Translations under genes and position numbers: made by a program
Notes under the pieces: model-generated
Seen by the model: only the letters and a program-made list of their open reading frames with translations
What the model was told of the DNA's origin: nothing
The model's database searches: none
NCBI RefSeq assembly: GCF_007004765.1
Contig: NZ_VIKR01000005.1
Location: 434,001 to 498,000, forward strand
Length of the DNA: 64,000 nucleotides
Direction: 5' to 3'
From: Aliikangiella marina
Lineage (GTDB): Bacteria > Pseudomonadota > Gammaproteobacteria > Enterobacterales > Kangiellaceae
In this document: one piece after another, positions 15,616 through 25,759 of the stretch
Layout of the letters: each line of letters starts with the position of its first letter
Position numbering within the stretch: position 1 is the stretch's first letter

Positions 15616-16764
15616 CTAGTTTGCGGCGATAGACTCGCTGGTGTTGATTGGCGTTTGTGCAATCCGCACTTTTTGACCATCTCTCAGGCGTTCACCACCA
15701 CGAATAATAACTTGGTCGCCCGGATTTATGGAGCCTGCTACCGATATCCAGTCACCGACGCCTCTGCCGAGAGATACCTCGATTCTTTTCGCTTGTAATT
15801 GGTCGTCAACAGTGACAACAAATGTCTGTTTATCCCGCAGTATTAATGCGTCTCTCGGAACCATGGTCGAGTCAATGATTTGGTCGCTTGGCAATGAGAC
15901 GCTAACGCTGCTGCCACCAACTAATCCCAGGCTTGATGCATCAAGACGAACGTTAAATGTTCTTGATGCCTGGTCTCCAGCAGGGCTCCAAGTTCTTACC
16001 GGGACGGACTCTAATTTATCCTGCCACTTGATCAATACATTGCCTTGTTGTTGTAAGTGGGGAGCAACGCTAAAAGGTGCGGCGACGCTGACATCGATGG
16101 AACTGGGATCCACCAGTTCTACGAGAGTCGTTCCTACAGTTACATATTCACCGACTTCGGCTAGTTTGCGATTTATTTTGCCACTGAAAGGCGCTCTAAT
16201 AGTCGCTCTATCGAGGGTTAGTCTAATTTGCTTTATCTGAATTTTTAGACTGTTGCGTTCTTCTTCTGCGATATTTAAATCACGGGTTACTCGGTCAAGT
16301 TCAATTCTCGCGGTGCTGTTGTTATCCAGCAATGCAGAAAGACGGTCTTGCTGTTTGCTTAAATAGTCGATATTGGCGGCGTGACGGCGAAGTTGCGCTT
16401 TACGCTCCGCAATTTGTAGCTCTAGTTCGCGCGCATCTAATTTAGCAATGATATCGCCCGCTTTAACGCTTTCACCAATGTCTAAAAGTTGCGTTAAACG
16501 GCCACTTTGCTCAGCGGAGATTTGTGCACTCATACGGTTAATAACATTCCCTGCCAGCCAAATAGTCGGCGATACTTGCTGTTGCTTTGCTGCTTTTGTT
16601 GTCACTAGACTGGCAGGGGGTTCTTTGCCAGCTTCAGCAGCGATGACTCGGCTACTAAGTATTGTTGTACTGGCAGCGAGTCCGAATAACAAGAGCGAAG
16701 TTGTCATCAATGGGCGCTTCATTAAATTAGTCTTAGTGAGTGTCATTGCCTTGAGAATTATCAT
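15616..16764 (-). CDS. RND efflux periplasmic adaptor (membrane fusion protein)
   Basis: The 382-residue adaptor links an inner-membrane RND pump to an outer-membrane channel. An N-terminal signal or anchor helix lies at about 18-42. Next come a split biotinyl-lipoyl domain (SGRLTQLLDIGESVKAGDIIAKLD and, after the hairpin, ATIRAPFSGKINRKLAEVGEYV), an alpha-helical hairpin rich in Gln/Arg/Leu between them, and beta-barrel and membrane-proximal domains. ATG 16764 is chosen because TGGAG lies six bases upstream; a longer in-frame extension would run far into the pump gene. It follows the pump gene after 16 bases, so pump and adaptor are one operon. No TolC-type channel gene is present in the window. 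Confidence 0.94.
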   Translation of the reverse strand: MIILKAMTLTKTNLMKRPLMTTSLLLFGLAASTTILSSRVIAAEAGKEPPASLVTTKAAKQQQVSPTIWLAGNVINRMSAQISAEQSGRLTQLLDIGESVKAGDIIAKLDARELELQIAERKAQLRRHAANIDYLSKQQDRLSALLDNNSTARIELDRVTRDLNIAEEERNSLKIQIKQIRLTLDRATIRAPFSGKINRKLAEVGEYVTVGTTLVELVDPSSIDVSVAAPFSVAPHLQQQGNVLIKWQDKLESVPVRTWSPAGDQASRTFNVRLDASSLGLVGGSSVSVSLPSDQIIDSTMVPRDALILRDKQTFVVTVDDQLQAKRIEVSLGRGVGDWISVAGSINPGDQVIIRGGERLRDGQKVRIAQTPINTSESIAAN

Positions 16765-16780
16765 TTTCTTCTCCAGAAAT

Positions 16781-19700
16781 TTAATGTTGATTTGCCGATT
16801 TAATCGATAAAGGCGAATTAGTTTCAGTGTCGTCGGCCTGGTTAATTGAGCTTGTTGATTTTGATTGGCGCGAAGCAAAGTTGAATAAAAGTTGTTTAAA
16901 ATTAATTTGTAGTAAACAAGGTAAAAGTAGAATTGTGAAAATGGTACTGACTGCTAAACCACCCACGATTACCGCTGCCAGTCCACGATAAATAACGCTT
17001 CCAGCTCCCGGCATTAACAACAAAGGCAGCATGCCGAAGAAGCTAGTAAGGGTACTCATAAAAATCGGTCGTAAACGCATTTTCAATGCAGTATGTACCG
17101 CTTCCCTACGGTTAAGTCCTTTGGTTTCGGCGTTGCGAGTTTGATGAACGAGCAAAATAGCATTGTTGACCACCAGTCCGAGAAGGATTACAAATCCGAT
17201 CATGGTGAGTAAATCGAGGGGTTGAAACACCGCCAAGTTGAGTAATCTTAGCGCCAGAATCCCGCCGACAGTGGCCAGTGGAATGGTAACTAACACAAGC
17301 GCGCTGTCTTTGAGAGATTTAAACAGAGCTGCGAGCAGCATAAACAATATGGCTAGCGCGAATAAAAAGTTTTGCCCCATCACAGTGATGGCTTTCTCTA
17401 ATTGATCAGCACTTCCGCCATATTGAATACTGCCGTCTGCAGGCAGTGCTTGGCGAAGTTTAGGATCAACTTGTGACTTAAGCGTGTCGATCGTTTCCTC
17501 TAACGACCATCCCTGCGGTGGATTGACATTAAGCGTGATTGTCCGGTGGCCATCAATTCGGGCAAGTCGTGTTGGCCCGACGGTTCGATTAATATCAACT
17601 AACTCTCGAAGTTGAGTGATGTTGCCGTTGGCGGTAACAACTGGGACATCACCGAGATTATCGGGGTCATCCCAACCTTCGGCTCGGAGAATGATATTCA
17701 TTCTTTTACTGCCGTTAAAATGTTCTCCAACATACATACCGTCACCCAAAGTGCGAACCACAGTACCAATTTCTCGTCTCGTCCATCCTTGCTCCAATAT
17801 TTCGCGATCGCGTGGCAGCAAACGTAACTCTGGTTCGGCAACTTCAAGACCTGGATTAGCATTGACCGAAGCACCAGGGATTGCTTCGCGTACCCAAGCC
17901 ATGCCTTCAGCGGCAACTTGCATCAACGCTTCGTTGTCGCTAGATTGCAATAGAATTTGTACCGAGCGGGCCCCACCAAAGCCTCCAAATAAATTACCTT
18001 GGTAGGCTACTGCCGTGGTATCCGGTAAATCGACTAAGATTTCATTGCGAACCACGTCTAACAGCTCATTGACTTTCGTTTGATCTTTCGCTCGAACGCC
18101 TAAGTTACCGCCAAAAGGCCCCGTAAAAATATAGTAATTTTTAAGCGCCGGCTCTTTAGTACCTTCCATATAAGGCTTTAGTCGTTCTAAGATGGGTTGC
18201 ACGACTTCCTTGTCGATGGTTTCTACATTTGCGCCGGGGGGGAAACGCAAATTGGCATCAACCGCATCTCTTTTTACTGGTGGCAGATAATCAAGTTTTG
18301 GGGTTGCCAACCAAGTGAAAAAGACGGGTAGGAAAATTAAACTTGTTGCCAGTGCAGCACGTTTTTTTCCTGTATTTGTTATGTTCATAACGAAGTTTGA
18401 AACTCGTTCCCAAACACGTTTGTTAGGGTCAAGTATCTGGCGGTCTTTAATCATTAACTTTGCCAGTACAGGTAGTAAAACTACGGCTACCAATAAGCTG
18501 ACTGATACAGCAATTGCAATGGTCAATGCCAAATCACCAAACAGTTGACCTTCGACGTCTTTCAAGAAAAATACCGGTAAAAATATTGCAACCGTTGTCG
18601 TGGTTGACGCTAAAAGTGCTGGCCAGACTTGAATAGCACCTTTAAGTGAGCTTTGATGATTATCTTTACCTTTCTCACGCATCCGTAAAATATTTTCTAG
18701 CACAACAATCGCCGCATCCAACACCATACCAACGGCAAAGGCTAAGCCTGCCAATGAAATGACATTTAAAGAGCGACCCAAAACATCCAAGACGAAAAAT
18801 GTTGCTAGTAGCGAAATAGGGATGGCGGTCGCGATGATGAGCGTTGCCCTAGCACGTCTGACAAAAAACCACAGCACTGAAAGCGATAGAATCACGCCTG
18901 CAAATAAGTTGCCGGTAACCAAGTTTATCGCTCTGTAAATAAAGACAGACGCATCAAATGATTGCGCCATTACTAGTTGTTTATCAGCTAACAATTCTTG
19001 GTTAATCTTTTCTACTTCAGCTTTGACGAGGTTTAAGGTCGCTAAGGTATTTGCACCATTCGCTTTATTGATTCTCATAGAGAAGGCGGGATTACCATTT
19101 TGATAGGCGGTTGCACTCACGTCATTCCGTGCGACCTCGACTGTGGCAATATCACCGAGCCTTATATTGCGCCCGTTACGGTTTTCTAATATTAATTCAG
19201 CGAGTTGTTCAGCTTGATACTGACCGCTAAACCTCAAGGTATACTGACGCCTTCCGACATCCACAAAACCGCCAGATACATCACTTCCACCGACCACCAT
19301 ATTCACCAACCGTGGAATTTCAATATTGAACTGAGCCGCTTTAATTGGATCAAAACGAATTTGTAGCTCCTCGCGATTGTTCTGATCGAAAGTTTGGACA
19401 CTCGCAACGCCTGCGATACTCTCTAATCGCGGTGTCACGTTACTGTTAACAAAGTCAATGTAGTCTGCGACCGGTTTGTCATTGCCCGGTAATGCCTGAA
19501 GGAAGAAAAAAGTCAGCGCTGGTGTACCACCACCAAAACCGCCGAGCATTACCTGAGGTGGAGTTGCGTCTCTCGGTAGCGGTGGAATTCGAGTCATACG
19601 ACTGATCACTTCGATCAATGTTTGATCCATATTGGTATCAACACCAAACTCAAGGTTGATAAAAGCGTTCCCTCTATTGGCAAATGCATTCAGGCGCACC

Positions 19701-19930
19701 AATCCAGGTATCCCCTTGAGAACTTGCTCTTGCGGCTCGATGATCTCCGATTCAATTTCAAGCGGCGAGGCTGCGCGCCATTGTGTTTGGATCGCAATTC
19801 GCGGACGCTCTATATCGGGAAACAATTGCACTGGGAGTTTAAGTAAACTCAAAACTCCTACCAGTAGAATAAGTGCTACACCCACGGCTACAGAGGCAGG
19901 ACTTTTTAGTGCTTGTTTGGTTAATTTCAT
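16781..19930 (-). CDS. RND-superfamily efflux pump subunit (AcrB/HAE-1 type)
   Basis: The 1049-residue proton-driven inner-membrane transporter has the normal length and symmetry: helix 1 at about 12-30, a large periplasmic loop, helices 2-6, a second periplasmic loop from about 560, and helices 8-12 at the C-terminus. In helix 4 the usual Asp-Asp pair is GMVLDAAIVVLENI, with only the first Asp kept; in this respect it resembles heavy-metal-type pumps (Asp-Gly) more than AcrB. It shares sequence style with HAE-type drug pumps such as those exporting hydrophobic compounds. Substrates cannot be predicted. It leads an operon with the adaptor; the LytTR-type regulator pair lies 278 bases upstream in the same direction, which may be regulatory or coincidental. 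The ribosome-binding site is weak. Confidence 0.93.
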   Translation of the reverse strand: MKLTKQALKSPASVAVGVALILLVGVLSLLKLPVQLFPDIERPRIAIQTQWRAASPLEIESEIIEPQEQVLKGIPGLVRLNAFANRGNAFINLEFGVDTNMDQTLIEVISRMTRIPPLPRDATPPQVMLGGFGGGTPALTFFFLQALPGNDKPVADYIDFVNSNVTPRLESIAGVASVQTFDQNNREELQIRFDPIKAAQFNIEIPRLVNMVVGGSDVSGGFVDVGRRQYTLRFSGQYQAEQLAELILENRNGRNIRLGDIATVEVARNDVSATAYQNGNPAFSMRINKANGANTLATLNLVKAEVEKINQELLADKQLVMAQSFDASVFIYRAINLVTGNLFAGVILSLSVLWFFVRRARATLIIATAIPISLLATFFVLDVLGRSLNVISLAGLAFAVGMVLDAAIVVLENILRMREKGKDNHQSSLKGAIQVWPALLASTTTTVAIFLPVFFLKDVEGQLFGDLALTIAIAVSVSLLVAVVLLPVLAKLMIKDRQILDPNKRVWERVSNFVMNITNTGKKRAALATSLIFLPVFFTWLATPKLDYLPPVKRDAVDANLRFPPGANVETIDKEVVQPILERLKPYMEGTKEPALKNYYIFTGPFGGNLGVRAKDQTKVNELLDVVRNEILVDLPDTTAVAYQGNLFGGFGGARSVQILLQSSDNEALMQVAAEGMAWVREAIPGASVNANPGLEVAEPELRLLPRDREILEQGWTRREIGTVVRTLGDGMYVGEHFNGSKRMNIILRAEGWDDPDNLGDVPVVTANGNITQLRELVDINRTVGPTRLARIDGHRTITLNVNPPQGWSLEETIDTLKSQVDPKLRQALPADGSIQYGGSADQLEKAITVMGQNFLFALAILFMLLAALFKSLKDSALVLVTIPLATVGGILALRLLNLAVFQPLDLLTMIGFVILLGLVVNNAILLVHQTRNAETKGLNRREAVHTALKMRLRPIFMSTLTSFFGMLPLLLMPGAGSVIYRGLAAVIVGGLAVSTIFTILLLPCLLQINFKQLLFNFASRQSKSTSSINQADDTETNSPLSIKSANQH

Positions 19931-20208
19931 TTGGTTGTTACCCGCGGTATAAAGTTAGATAAAGCTTATCAACTGAATGCGATAAAACATCTTTTTAACG
20001 ATTAACCGATGTCAAAACACGTTAAAATTCACGTCAGAAATATCTAGAAATATTCTGATAAATTTGTTCGAATTTATTCGCCAAAATGTGTCAAGAAATA
20101 AGCATTCAGGTTGGTGCTATGACGAACCTGAATGAAGTAAAGTGTGCAGAAAAAAGATTGAATTTTGTGCAGATTTAAAAAGTTTTAAAAACTAGAGGGG
20201 TTATGAAA

Positions 20209-21054
20209 TCAAATAATATGCTTGATCTTGTCTCGATAGCTTCGGCTCATTTTTAACCGAGAACCCGAATCTAAGATTAAGTAGTATTCTCCGTTGATAT
20301 GCGAGCATACTTTTTCGATTCGTTCTAAATTTACAATCGTCGAGCGGTGGATACGTTGAAAATTTTGAGGATTTAATTTGGCTTCGAGGTTTTTCATGGT
20401 GGAGCGCAGTACATGAACTTGATCATTCGCATGGATGCACATGTAGTCTCCAGCTGCTTCAATCCAGGAAATATCTTTACTTGGAACGAGAGTCGTTTCT
20501 CCACGATCTTTTATCGCTATTTTTTCAGGATATCCTTGTTCTGGTAGTTGGCCCGCAGAGAGTAGGTCGTTGATTTCTGCGGGAGATTGTCCTGTGATAT
20601 TGGTGATTAAATCCATCAGTCTTTGCTTATGGTTTTCGCTTTCTGACTGCTGCAGGTGTTGTCTGACTCGTTCCACTGCAATGGTGAGTCGTTCTTCTTC
20701 AATAGGTTTTAACACATAATCCACTGCATGAATTTCGAACGCTTCAATCGCATATTGATTAAACGCCGTCACAAAAACCACTAAAGGCATGGTGTCGGCC
20801 TGAATTTTCTTTACGACACCAAATCCATCGATTCCTGGCATTTGAATATCCAAGAAAACTAAATCGGGTGAATGCTCTTCAATGGCTTTCAGGGCTTCTC
20901 TTCCATTGGTGCACTCTTCAATTATCTCAATGTCTTCAAAAGCCTGGAGACGCAGTTTTAAACCGCGTCTGGCAAGAGATTCATCGTCGACGATGATAGT
21001 GCGAATCTTTTTCATAGATTGGGTGTTTTTTATCGGTGTTTTTAGTGGATTCAT
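20209..21054 (-). CDS. LytTR-family response regulator
   Basis: The 281-residue protein has a receiver domain (about 16-130; phospho-acceptor Asp69 in VFLDIQMPG, acidic pair Asp23-Asp24, Lys in VLKPIEE) and a C-terminal LytTR DNA-binding domain (about 180-280; SRLKMSRSYRDKIKHII end). It is the partner of the histidine kinase upstream: the start ATG overlaps the kinase stop codon (ATGA at 21054-21051), so translation is coupled. GAG lies eight bases before the ATG. A later ATG at residue 14 lacks a ribosome-binding site. LytTR regulators of this AlgR/YehT type control few, often nearby, targets; the RND operon downstream is a candidate, with no direct sequence proof. Confidence 0.94.
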   Translation of the reverse strand: MNPLKTPIKNTQSMKKIRTIIVDDESLARRGLKLRLQAFEDIEIIEECTNGREALKAIEEHSPDLVFLDIQMPGIDGFGVVKKIQADTMPLVVFVTAFNQYAIEAFEIHAVDYVLKPIEEERLTIAVERVRQHLQQSESENHKQRLMDLITNITGQSPAEINDLLSAGQLPEQGYPEKIAIKDRGETTLVPSKDISWIEAAGDYMCIHANDQVHVLRSTMKNLEAKLNPQNFQRIHRSTIVNLERIEKVCSHINGEYYLILDSGSRLKMSRSYRDKIKHII

Positions 21055-22115
21055 TCAGCGATCTCATAAGGTAGCCTGATACTAACTTGTAAACCACATG
21101 GCTGTATGTTTGAAATCGTAAACGAATGTTTATCGTTATATAACTCGCTCAGTCGTTCGCGGGTATTTTTAACACCGACGCCTCGACCATTTGGAAGTTC
21201 GCCATCTACCATTTCGACACCAGGACCATCGTCTTTTAACTCAAGTAATAGTTCACGGGCGAAGACTTTTGCACGTAAACAAATACAACCACCATTTTCC
21301 GATTTTGCGATCGCATATTTGATTGAGTTTTCGACCAGTGGCTGGAGAATTAAACTGGGTATTAAGGCTTTTTCCGCTTCAGAATCAATCTCAAAATTAA
21401 TTTCGAGTCTTTCTTCAAAACGTACTTTCTCAATACCTAAATAGAGCTTTAGCGTAGTAATTTCTTGTTCAAACGTCACCTTTTGCATGGGGTCATTATC
21501 CAATGAGTAACGGAGGAAATTAGAAAGCCGTGTTACCATTTCATTCGCTCTTTCGGTTTGATTTTCCAATACAAGGGTTGAGATTGCGTTTAACGTATTG
21601 AATAAAAAATGGGGGTTAAGTTGATATCGCAACATTTTTAATTGTGCTTCATGGGCTAATGCATTGGCTTTTAGAGCGCTCTGAGTCGCCTCCTGCATAC
21701 CTTGATAGAACTTAATCCCAAAGTACAAACAACTCCAACATAAATAGATATAAAATTTACTGACTGACCCGTTGATGTAGCTGACCCAATGTTTTGGACG
21801 ATAGCCGTGTTTATAAACTTCCCAAAAAATGAGGTTGTCTGGAATTGCCCAGACCAGACTCAACAGCCAACAAGTGACAATAACCGTCAGCACTTTTTTG
21901 GTCGTTGAGAAGTTCCAAGCTTTTCGGTAGATGGGCCGTAGTAAAAAGCTTAATAAGAAGCCTAATACACCGCCGATAAATATTGCCCAGTAATAATTGA
22001 TGGGCTTGTCCCAATAAATAGCGCCGACATGTGTGGTAAGGATATAGCCTGTCCAACCGACACAATTAAGGATGTAAAATTGATGCTTGGTATTCGCAAA
22101 TAAATGGTTTTGCAT
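21051..22115 (-). CDS. LytS/YehU-type sensor histidine kinase
   Basis: The 354-residue kinase has four N-terminal membrane helices (about 15-32, 43-60, 76-92 and 118-136), a short linker coil and a His_kinase domain. The phospho-accepting histidine is His169 in LRYQLNPHFLFNTLNAIS, the hallmark of the family. The ATPase domain with ELKDDGPGVEM and a GRGVGVKNTRERL G-box lies at about 265-345. There is no extracellular sensory domain of note, so the signal is probably sensed within the membrane. It is transcribed ahead of, and overlaps by four bases with, its response regulator. Confidence 0.93.
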   Translation of the reverse strand: MQNHLFANTKHQFYILNCVGWTGYILTTHVGAIYWDKPINYYWAIFIGGVLGFLLSFLLRPIYRKAWNFSTTKKVLTVIVTCWLLSLVWAIPDNLIFWEVYKHGYRPKHWVSYINGSVSKFYIYLCWSCLYFGIKFYQGMQEATQSALKANALAHEAQLKMLRYQLNPHFLFNTLNAISTLVLENQTERANEMVTRLSNFLRYSLDNDPMQKVTFEQEITTLKLYLGIEKVRFEERLEINFEIDSEAEKALIPSLILQPLVENSIKYAIAKSENGGCICLRAKVFARELLLELKDDGPGVEMVDGELPNGRGVGVKNTRERLSELYNDKHSFTISNIQPCGLQVSIRLPYEIAE

Positions 22116-22408
22116 TGTTGCTAGTTATCTATGTTGATGATTTTTAGAGTTTTTCACTGAATAGTATACCGAGATACGCTGTTTATGCATTGTTTCTAAA
22201 CGCAGGTTCAGCTCATTTCGACGAAATTAACCGGAAGCAATGCGCAAAATTGGCGTAAATTAGCGTAAAAGACTATCTCTCAGTTGCTCACTCAATTCAG
22301 AGGCATATACTGAGTGTGGACCTTAACAAGATTTTTGAGACCGAAATTATAGTTTGTGCGTCTAACTCGGTGGAATTACAAAAATAAAATGATTTCCGGA
22401 GGTAGCAT

Positions 22409-24898
22409 ATGTGGTTGGGTTACAGCAGAGTGCGTTTTTCTTTTGTTTTTAGCGCCATGTTACTGCTAGTCATCAGCTGTGGCGGCGGTGGCGGTGGAAG
22501 CAGCTCTGGGGGTGGAGGCGGATCTGGTAACGGTGACCCTGATGTTATCCCTGACCCTATCGGGTTTAGCACCCAAACGACAACTGAGTTTGATACTTGG
22601 GTGGAGTCAAATTCGGTAACCGTCACTGGAATCAATCAACAAGTTGCCATTTCGGTCGTCAATGGAGAATATAGTATCGATGGTGCGGCCTTTACAAGCA
22701 CTCAAGGATCCATCAGCGCTAATCAAACTGTTGTTGTTAGAACGCGATCGGCGTCAACATATGGCGTGACCTCTGTACTCTCACTCAACGTTGGTGGGGG
22801 ATTAGGCGTTCAATCGACTTTTGAAGTCACTACCGCTCTCCAGCAGCCAGCGTTAAACCGAGTAGCTAATGCAAGCTGTGTCGCTCCCGCTAACCCCGGC
22901 AGCAGCAACATTGCTGTGACCATAGAAGCAGCGTTTCCTAATTTATCTGCATTGAATGCCTTAGTCGGATTATATCAGGCGCCTGGAGACTCAAGTCGCT
23001 GGTATGCCGTTTTACAGAGTGGTGAAATCTACTGGTTTGACAACAATGCTTCCGCAAGCAGTTTAAATCTATATGCAGACCTCAGTGCACAAGTGAACTA
23101 TGCGGGAGAGGCAGGTTTACTGGGAATGGCTTTTGACCCAGATTTTGCCAACAATGGATACGTTTATGTTTCTTATTTCAATAACGGAACGACATCCGTA
23201 ATATCTCGATTAACTGATTCCGGTTCAACGCCACTTTCTCTAGCAACCGAAGAAATCGTTTTAAGCTTGGTACAGCCAGCAGCCAATCATAACGGCGGAA
23301 CGATCGCTTTCGGCCCCGATGGATATTTATATATTGGTTTCGGTGATGGAGGGGGCGCTGATGATGAATTTGGCCACGGCCAAAATACACAATCATTACA
23401 TAGTAATATTTTGCGAATTGACGTCAGTAGCTTGCCTTATACCATTCCGGCGGACAATCCATTTATTGGGGTCTCGACTGCGCTTGATGAGATTTACGCC
23501 TATGGGCTGCGGAACCCTTGGCGGTGGAGCTTTGATCAACAGAACGGTGATCTTTGGGTCGCGGATGTCGGTCAAAATACCTTTGAAGAAGTTAACAAAG
23601 TGCAAGCCGGAGATAATCTTGGATGGCCTATCATGGAGGCGAGTGCTTGTTTCTCCAATCCGAATTGTAGTACTGATGGCTTAGTGTTACCGGTTGCAGA
23701 GTATGGCCACGGCGGTGGTGATTGTTCGGTTACTGGTGGTTATGTTTATCGAGGTTCCGACCATCCGGCTATCCAAGGTGTATATTTTTATGGCGATTTT
23801 TGTACCGGGCGCTTGTTCAGCGCCACTCAATTGCCTGATTTGAGCTATCAGGCCAGAGAAGAGCAATTAACCGGTTTAAGTATCTCGAGTTTTGCCCAAG
23901 ATTCTGCGGGCGAAGTTTACGTGTTAAATTATTTTGGGGGCGCTGGCGAGGGGATATACAAGATTAACGCCACGGGCGCAGCGTCTTCAAATATTCCAAC
24001 TAACCTGTCGGACACCGGATGTTTTGCATCTACCAATGATAAGAGTTATCCCGACTCGGTAATTCCATATGATGTCACCAGTCAATTGTGGTCAGATGGC
24101 GCGCTCAAAACTCGATTGTTTGCGATTCCTGACGGAGAGTCGGTTGAAGTATTAGCTGATGGAGACTTTGAATTTCCAACCGGTAGCATACTGATCAAAA
24201 ACTTTACCCACAACGATCAATTTCTAGAAACGCGTTTGTTTATGCGCCATAACACTGGCTGGGCAGGCTATAGTTACCGATGGTTGGGTGACCAATCGGA
24301 TGCCGTGCTCGTGGATGGTAACACTCAAGAAATAGTCACTGCGGGTAGTTTTGAGCATATTATTCCTACTCGAGGTCAATGTTTTGAGTGCCACACTAAT
24401 GCTGCAAATAATACCCTGGGGTTAGAGACTAGCCAGCTCAATAAGGATTTGGCGTACCCCAACGGCAATACTGCTAACCAATTGGGCGCGTTAGTTGGCG
24501 CCGGTTTTGTTGGACAGATTACGACTGCTGATTTAATCGCCCCGATGGCGGCAATTGACGATGATACAGCAACGCTTGAGACCAGAGCACGCAGTTACTT
24601 ACACAGTAACTGCAGTGGGTGTCATCGGCCTGGAGCGCAAGGTTCGCAGATTGACTTGAGGATAAACACTGCGCTTGCAAACACCAATGCTTGTGATATC
24701 CAACCGCAAGATGGCGATCTAGGAATTAACGACCCACGGATAATTTATCCCGGAGATGCTTCGCAATCTGTTTTGATAGCACGAATGGCTTCCTTGAATA
24801 GTGGTGAAAGAATGCCACCAGTTGCAACTCAAGTTGTTGACGATCAAGCCGTCAGCCTAGTGAGCCAGTGGATTAACAGCCTTGCAAATTGTAACTAA
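22409..24898 (+). CDS. lipoprotein: PQQ sugar dehydrogenase domain fused to diheme cytochrome region
   Basis: The 829-residue lipoprotein has LVISC (Cys24) followed by a glycine/serine-rich tether. A small beta domain lies at about 50-145. A six-bladed soluble-glucose-dehydrogenase-like domain follows at about 165-525, with AFDPDFANNGYVYVSY, NHNGGTIAFGPDGYLYIGFGDGG and LRNPWRWSFD as typical signatures. The C-terminal region (about 540-829) resembles the SO2930-type diheme cytochrome family and carries two heme c sites, CFECH near 660 and CSGCH near 735, plus a late RMPP Met ligand. The likely reaction is PQQ-dependent oxidation of a sugar or alcohol at the cell surface, with electrons passed internally to heme. 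GGAGG lies six bases before the ATG. It stands alone; no PQQ biosynthesis genes are in the window. Confidence 0.9.
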   Translation: MWLGYSRVRFSFVFSAMLLLVISCGGGGGGSSSGGGGGSGNGDPDVIPDPIGFSTQTTTEFDTWVESNSVTVTGINQQVAISVVNGEYSIDGAAFTSTQGSISANQTVVVRTRSASTYGVTSVLSLNVGGGLGVQSTFEVTTALQQPALNRVANASCVAPANPGSSNIAVTIEAAFPNLSALNALVGLYQAPGDSSRWYAVLQSGEIYWFDNNASASSLNLYADLSAQVNYAGEAGLLGMAFDPDFANNGYVYVSYFNNGTTSVISRLTDSGSTPLSLATEEIVLSLVQPAANHNGGTIAFGPDGYLYIGFGDGGGADDEFGHGQNTQSLHSNILRIDVSSLPYTIPADNPFIGVSTALDEIYAYGLRNPWRWSFDQQNGDLWVADVGQNTFEEVNKVQAGDNLGWPIMEASACFSNPNCSTDGLVLPVAEYGHGGGDCSVTGGYVYRGSDHPAIQGVYFYGDFCTGRLFSATQLPDLSYQAREEQLTGLSISSFAQDSAGEVYVLNYFGGAGEGIYKINATGAASSNIPTNLSDTGCFASTNDKSYPDSVIPYDVTSQLWSDGALKTRLFAIPDGESVEVLADGDFEFPTGSILIKNFTHNDQFLETRLFMRHNTGWAGYSYRWLGDQSDAVLVDGNTQEIVTAGSFEHIIPTRGQCFECHTNAANNTLGLETSQLNKDLAYPNGNTANQLGALVGAGFVGQITTADLIAPMAAIDDDTATLETRARSYLHSNCSGCHRPGAQGSQIDLRINTALANTNACDIQPQDGDLGINDPRIIYPGDASQSVLIARMASLNSGERMPPVATQVVDDQAVSLVSQWINSLANCN

Positions 24899-24955
24899 AT
24901 CAAATTAAGTTAAACTGGAGCAGTTCCTTTCGTCTGAATTTTAAGGAGTGCACTC

Positions 24956-25717
24956 GTGTTTAATCACTGGTTAACTCACTTAGTGTTATCGCCTTTATTG
25001 TTGATACAAGGCGTTTATGTGAGAGTTAAAACACCTCGCTTACCCGAAGCTAAAGGTGAGCGTCAAGGCTTTGTTAGTAATGATAAGCCGCGTTTATCTT
25101 TTAAAGTTATCGGAGATTCTGCTGCAGCCGGGGTCGGCGCAAGTCACCAGCAAGAGGCCCTGAGCGGTCAGATTCTTAAATTTTTAAATCAGCGTTATTC
25201 AGTCAATTGGCAGTTAGAAGCCTGGTCAGGGTGTACTACCTCAGCGATGATATCTCACCTAGATAACCTGCCGTCGGAAAAGCAAAATATTGTTGTGACT
25301 TCGCTCGGGGTAAATGATCTTATTACCGGCGTATCAATTGATACCTGGCTTAGTCAACAGTCACAATTATTGCAGTTGATCCGTGAAAAGTATTCACCAG
25401 AAATGATAGTGCTGTCTGCATTACCTGAAATGAGTCGCTTTCCAGCTTTACCACAACCATTGAGAAAAATTTTGGGTGGTCGAGCCGAATTATTCAATCA
25501 ACGCATGAGAGCCTTTGTAACAACGCAAAATGACTGTTTTCACTTGCGATTAGATATTGCCGATACGCCGTCGTTGATGGCAAGTGATGGTTTTCATCCA
25601 GGACCACAAGCCTACGAATTATGGGGGGAGGCAGTAGTCTCTGCGATAGAAATGAATCGCGCGGTTGTCATTGAAAAAAACTCCAATTCGAAACAACTGC
25701 TAGTTTATTCAAACTGA
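24956..25717 (+). CDS. SGNH/GDSL-family hydrolase
   Basis: The 253-residue esterase-type protein has a hydrophobic N-terminal segment (about 6-24) that probably anchors or exports it. Active-site blocks are clear: Ser55 in VIGDSAAAG (block I), Gly-Cys in SGCTT (block II region), Asn120 in SLGVND (block III), and Asp211/His214 in DGFHP (block V). The family hydrolyses acyl, acetyl or thioester bonds of lipids or polysaccharides; the substrate is not evident. The start is GTG, with AAGGAG seven bases upstream. It is located 57 bases after the sugar dehydrogenase gene and 42 before a diguanylate cyclase gene, all in one direction, so a loose operon is possible. Confidence 0.9.
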   Translation: MFNHWLTHLVLSPLLLIQGVYVRVKTPRLPEAKGERQGFVSNDKPRLSFKVIGDSAAAGVGASHQQEALSGQILKFLNQRYSVNWQLEAWSGCTTSAMISHLDNLPSEKQNIVVTSLGVNDLITGVSIDTWLSQQSQLLQLIREKYSPEMIVLSALPEMSRFPALPQPLRKILGGRAELFNQRMRAFVTTQNDCFHLRLDIADTPSLMASDGFHPGPQAYELWGEAVVSAIEMNRAVVIEKNSNSKQLLVYSN

Positions 25718-25759
25718 GCTATTATATAAAGATTGTCCAAGAAGAACTGTAAATAGCTT

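Noticed and set aside
20035-20057. CAGAA-N13-TTCTG inverted repeat upstream of the RND pump
   Set aside because: Only five paired bases with an AT-rich centre; expected by chance in this region, although it could be examined as a LytTR site.
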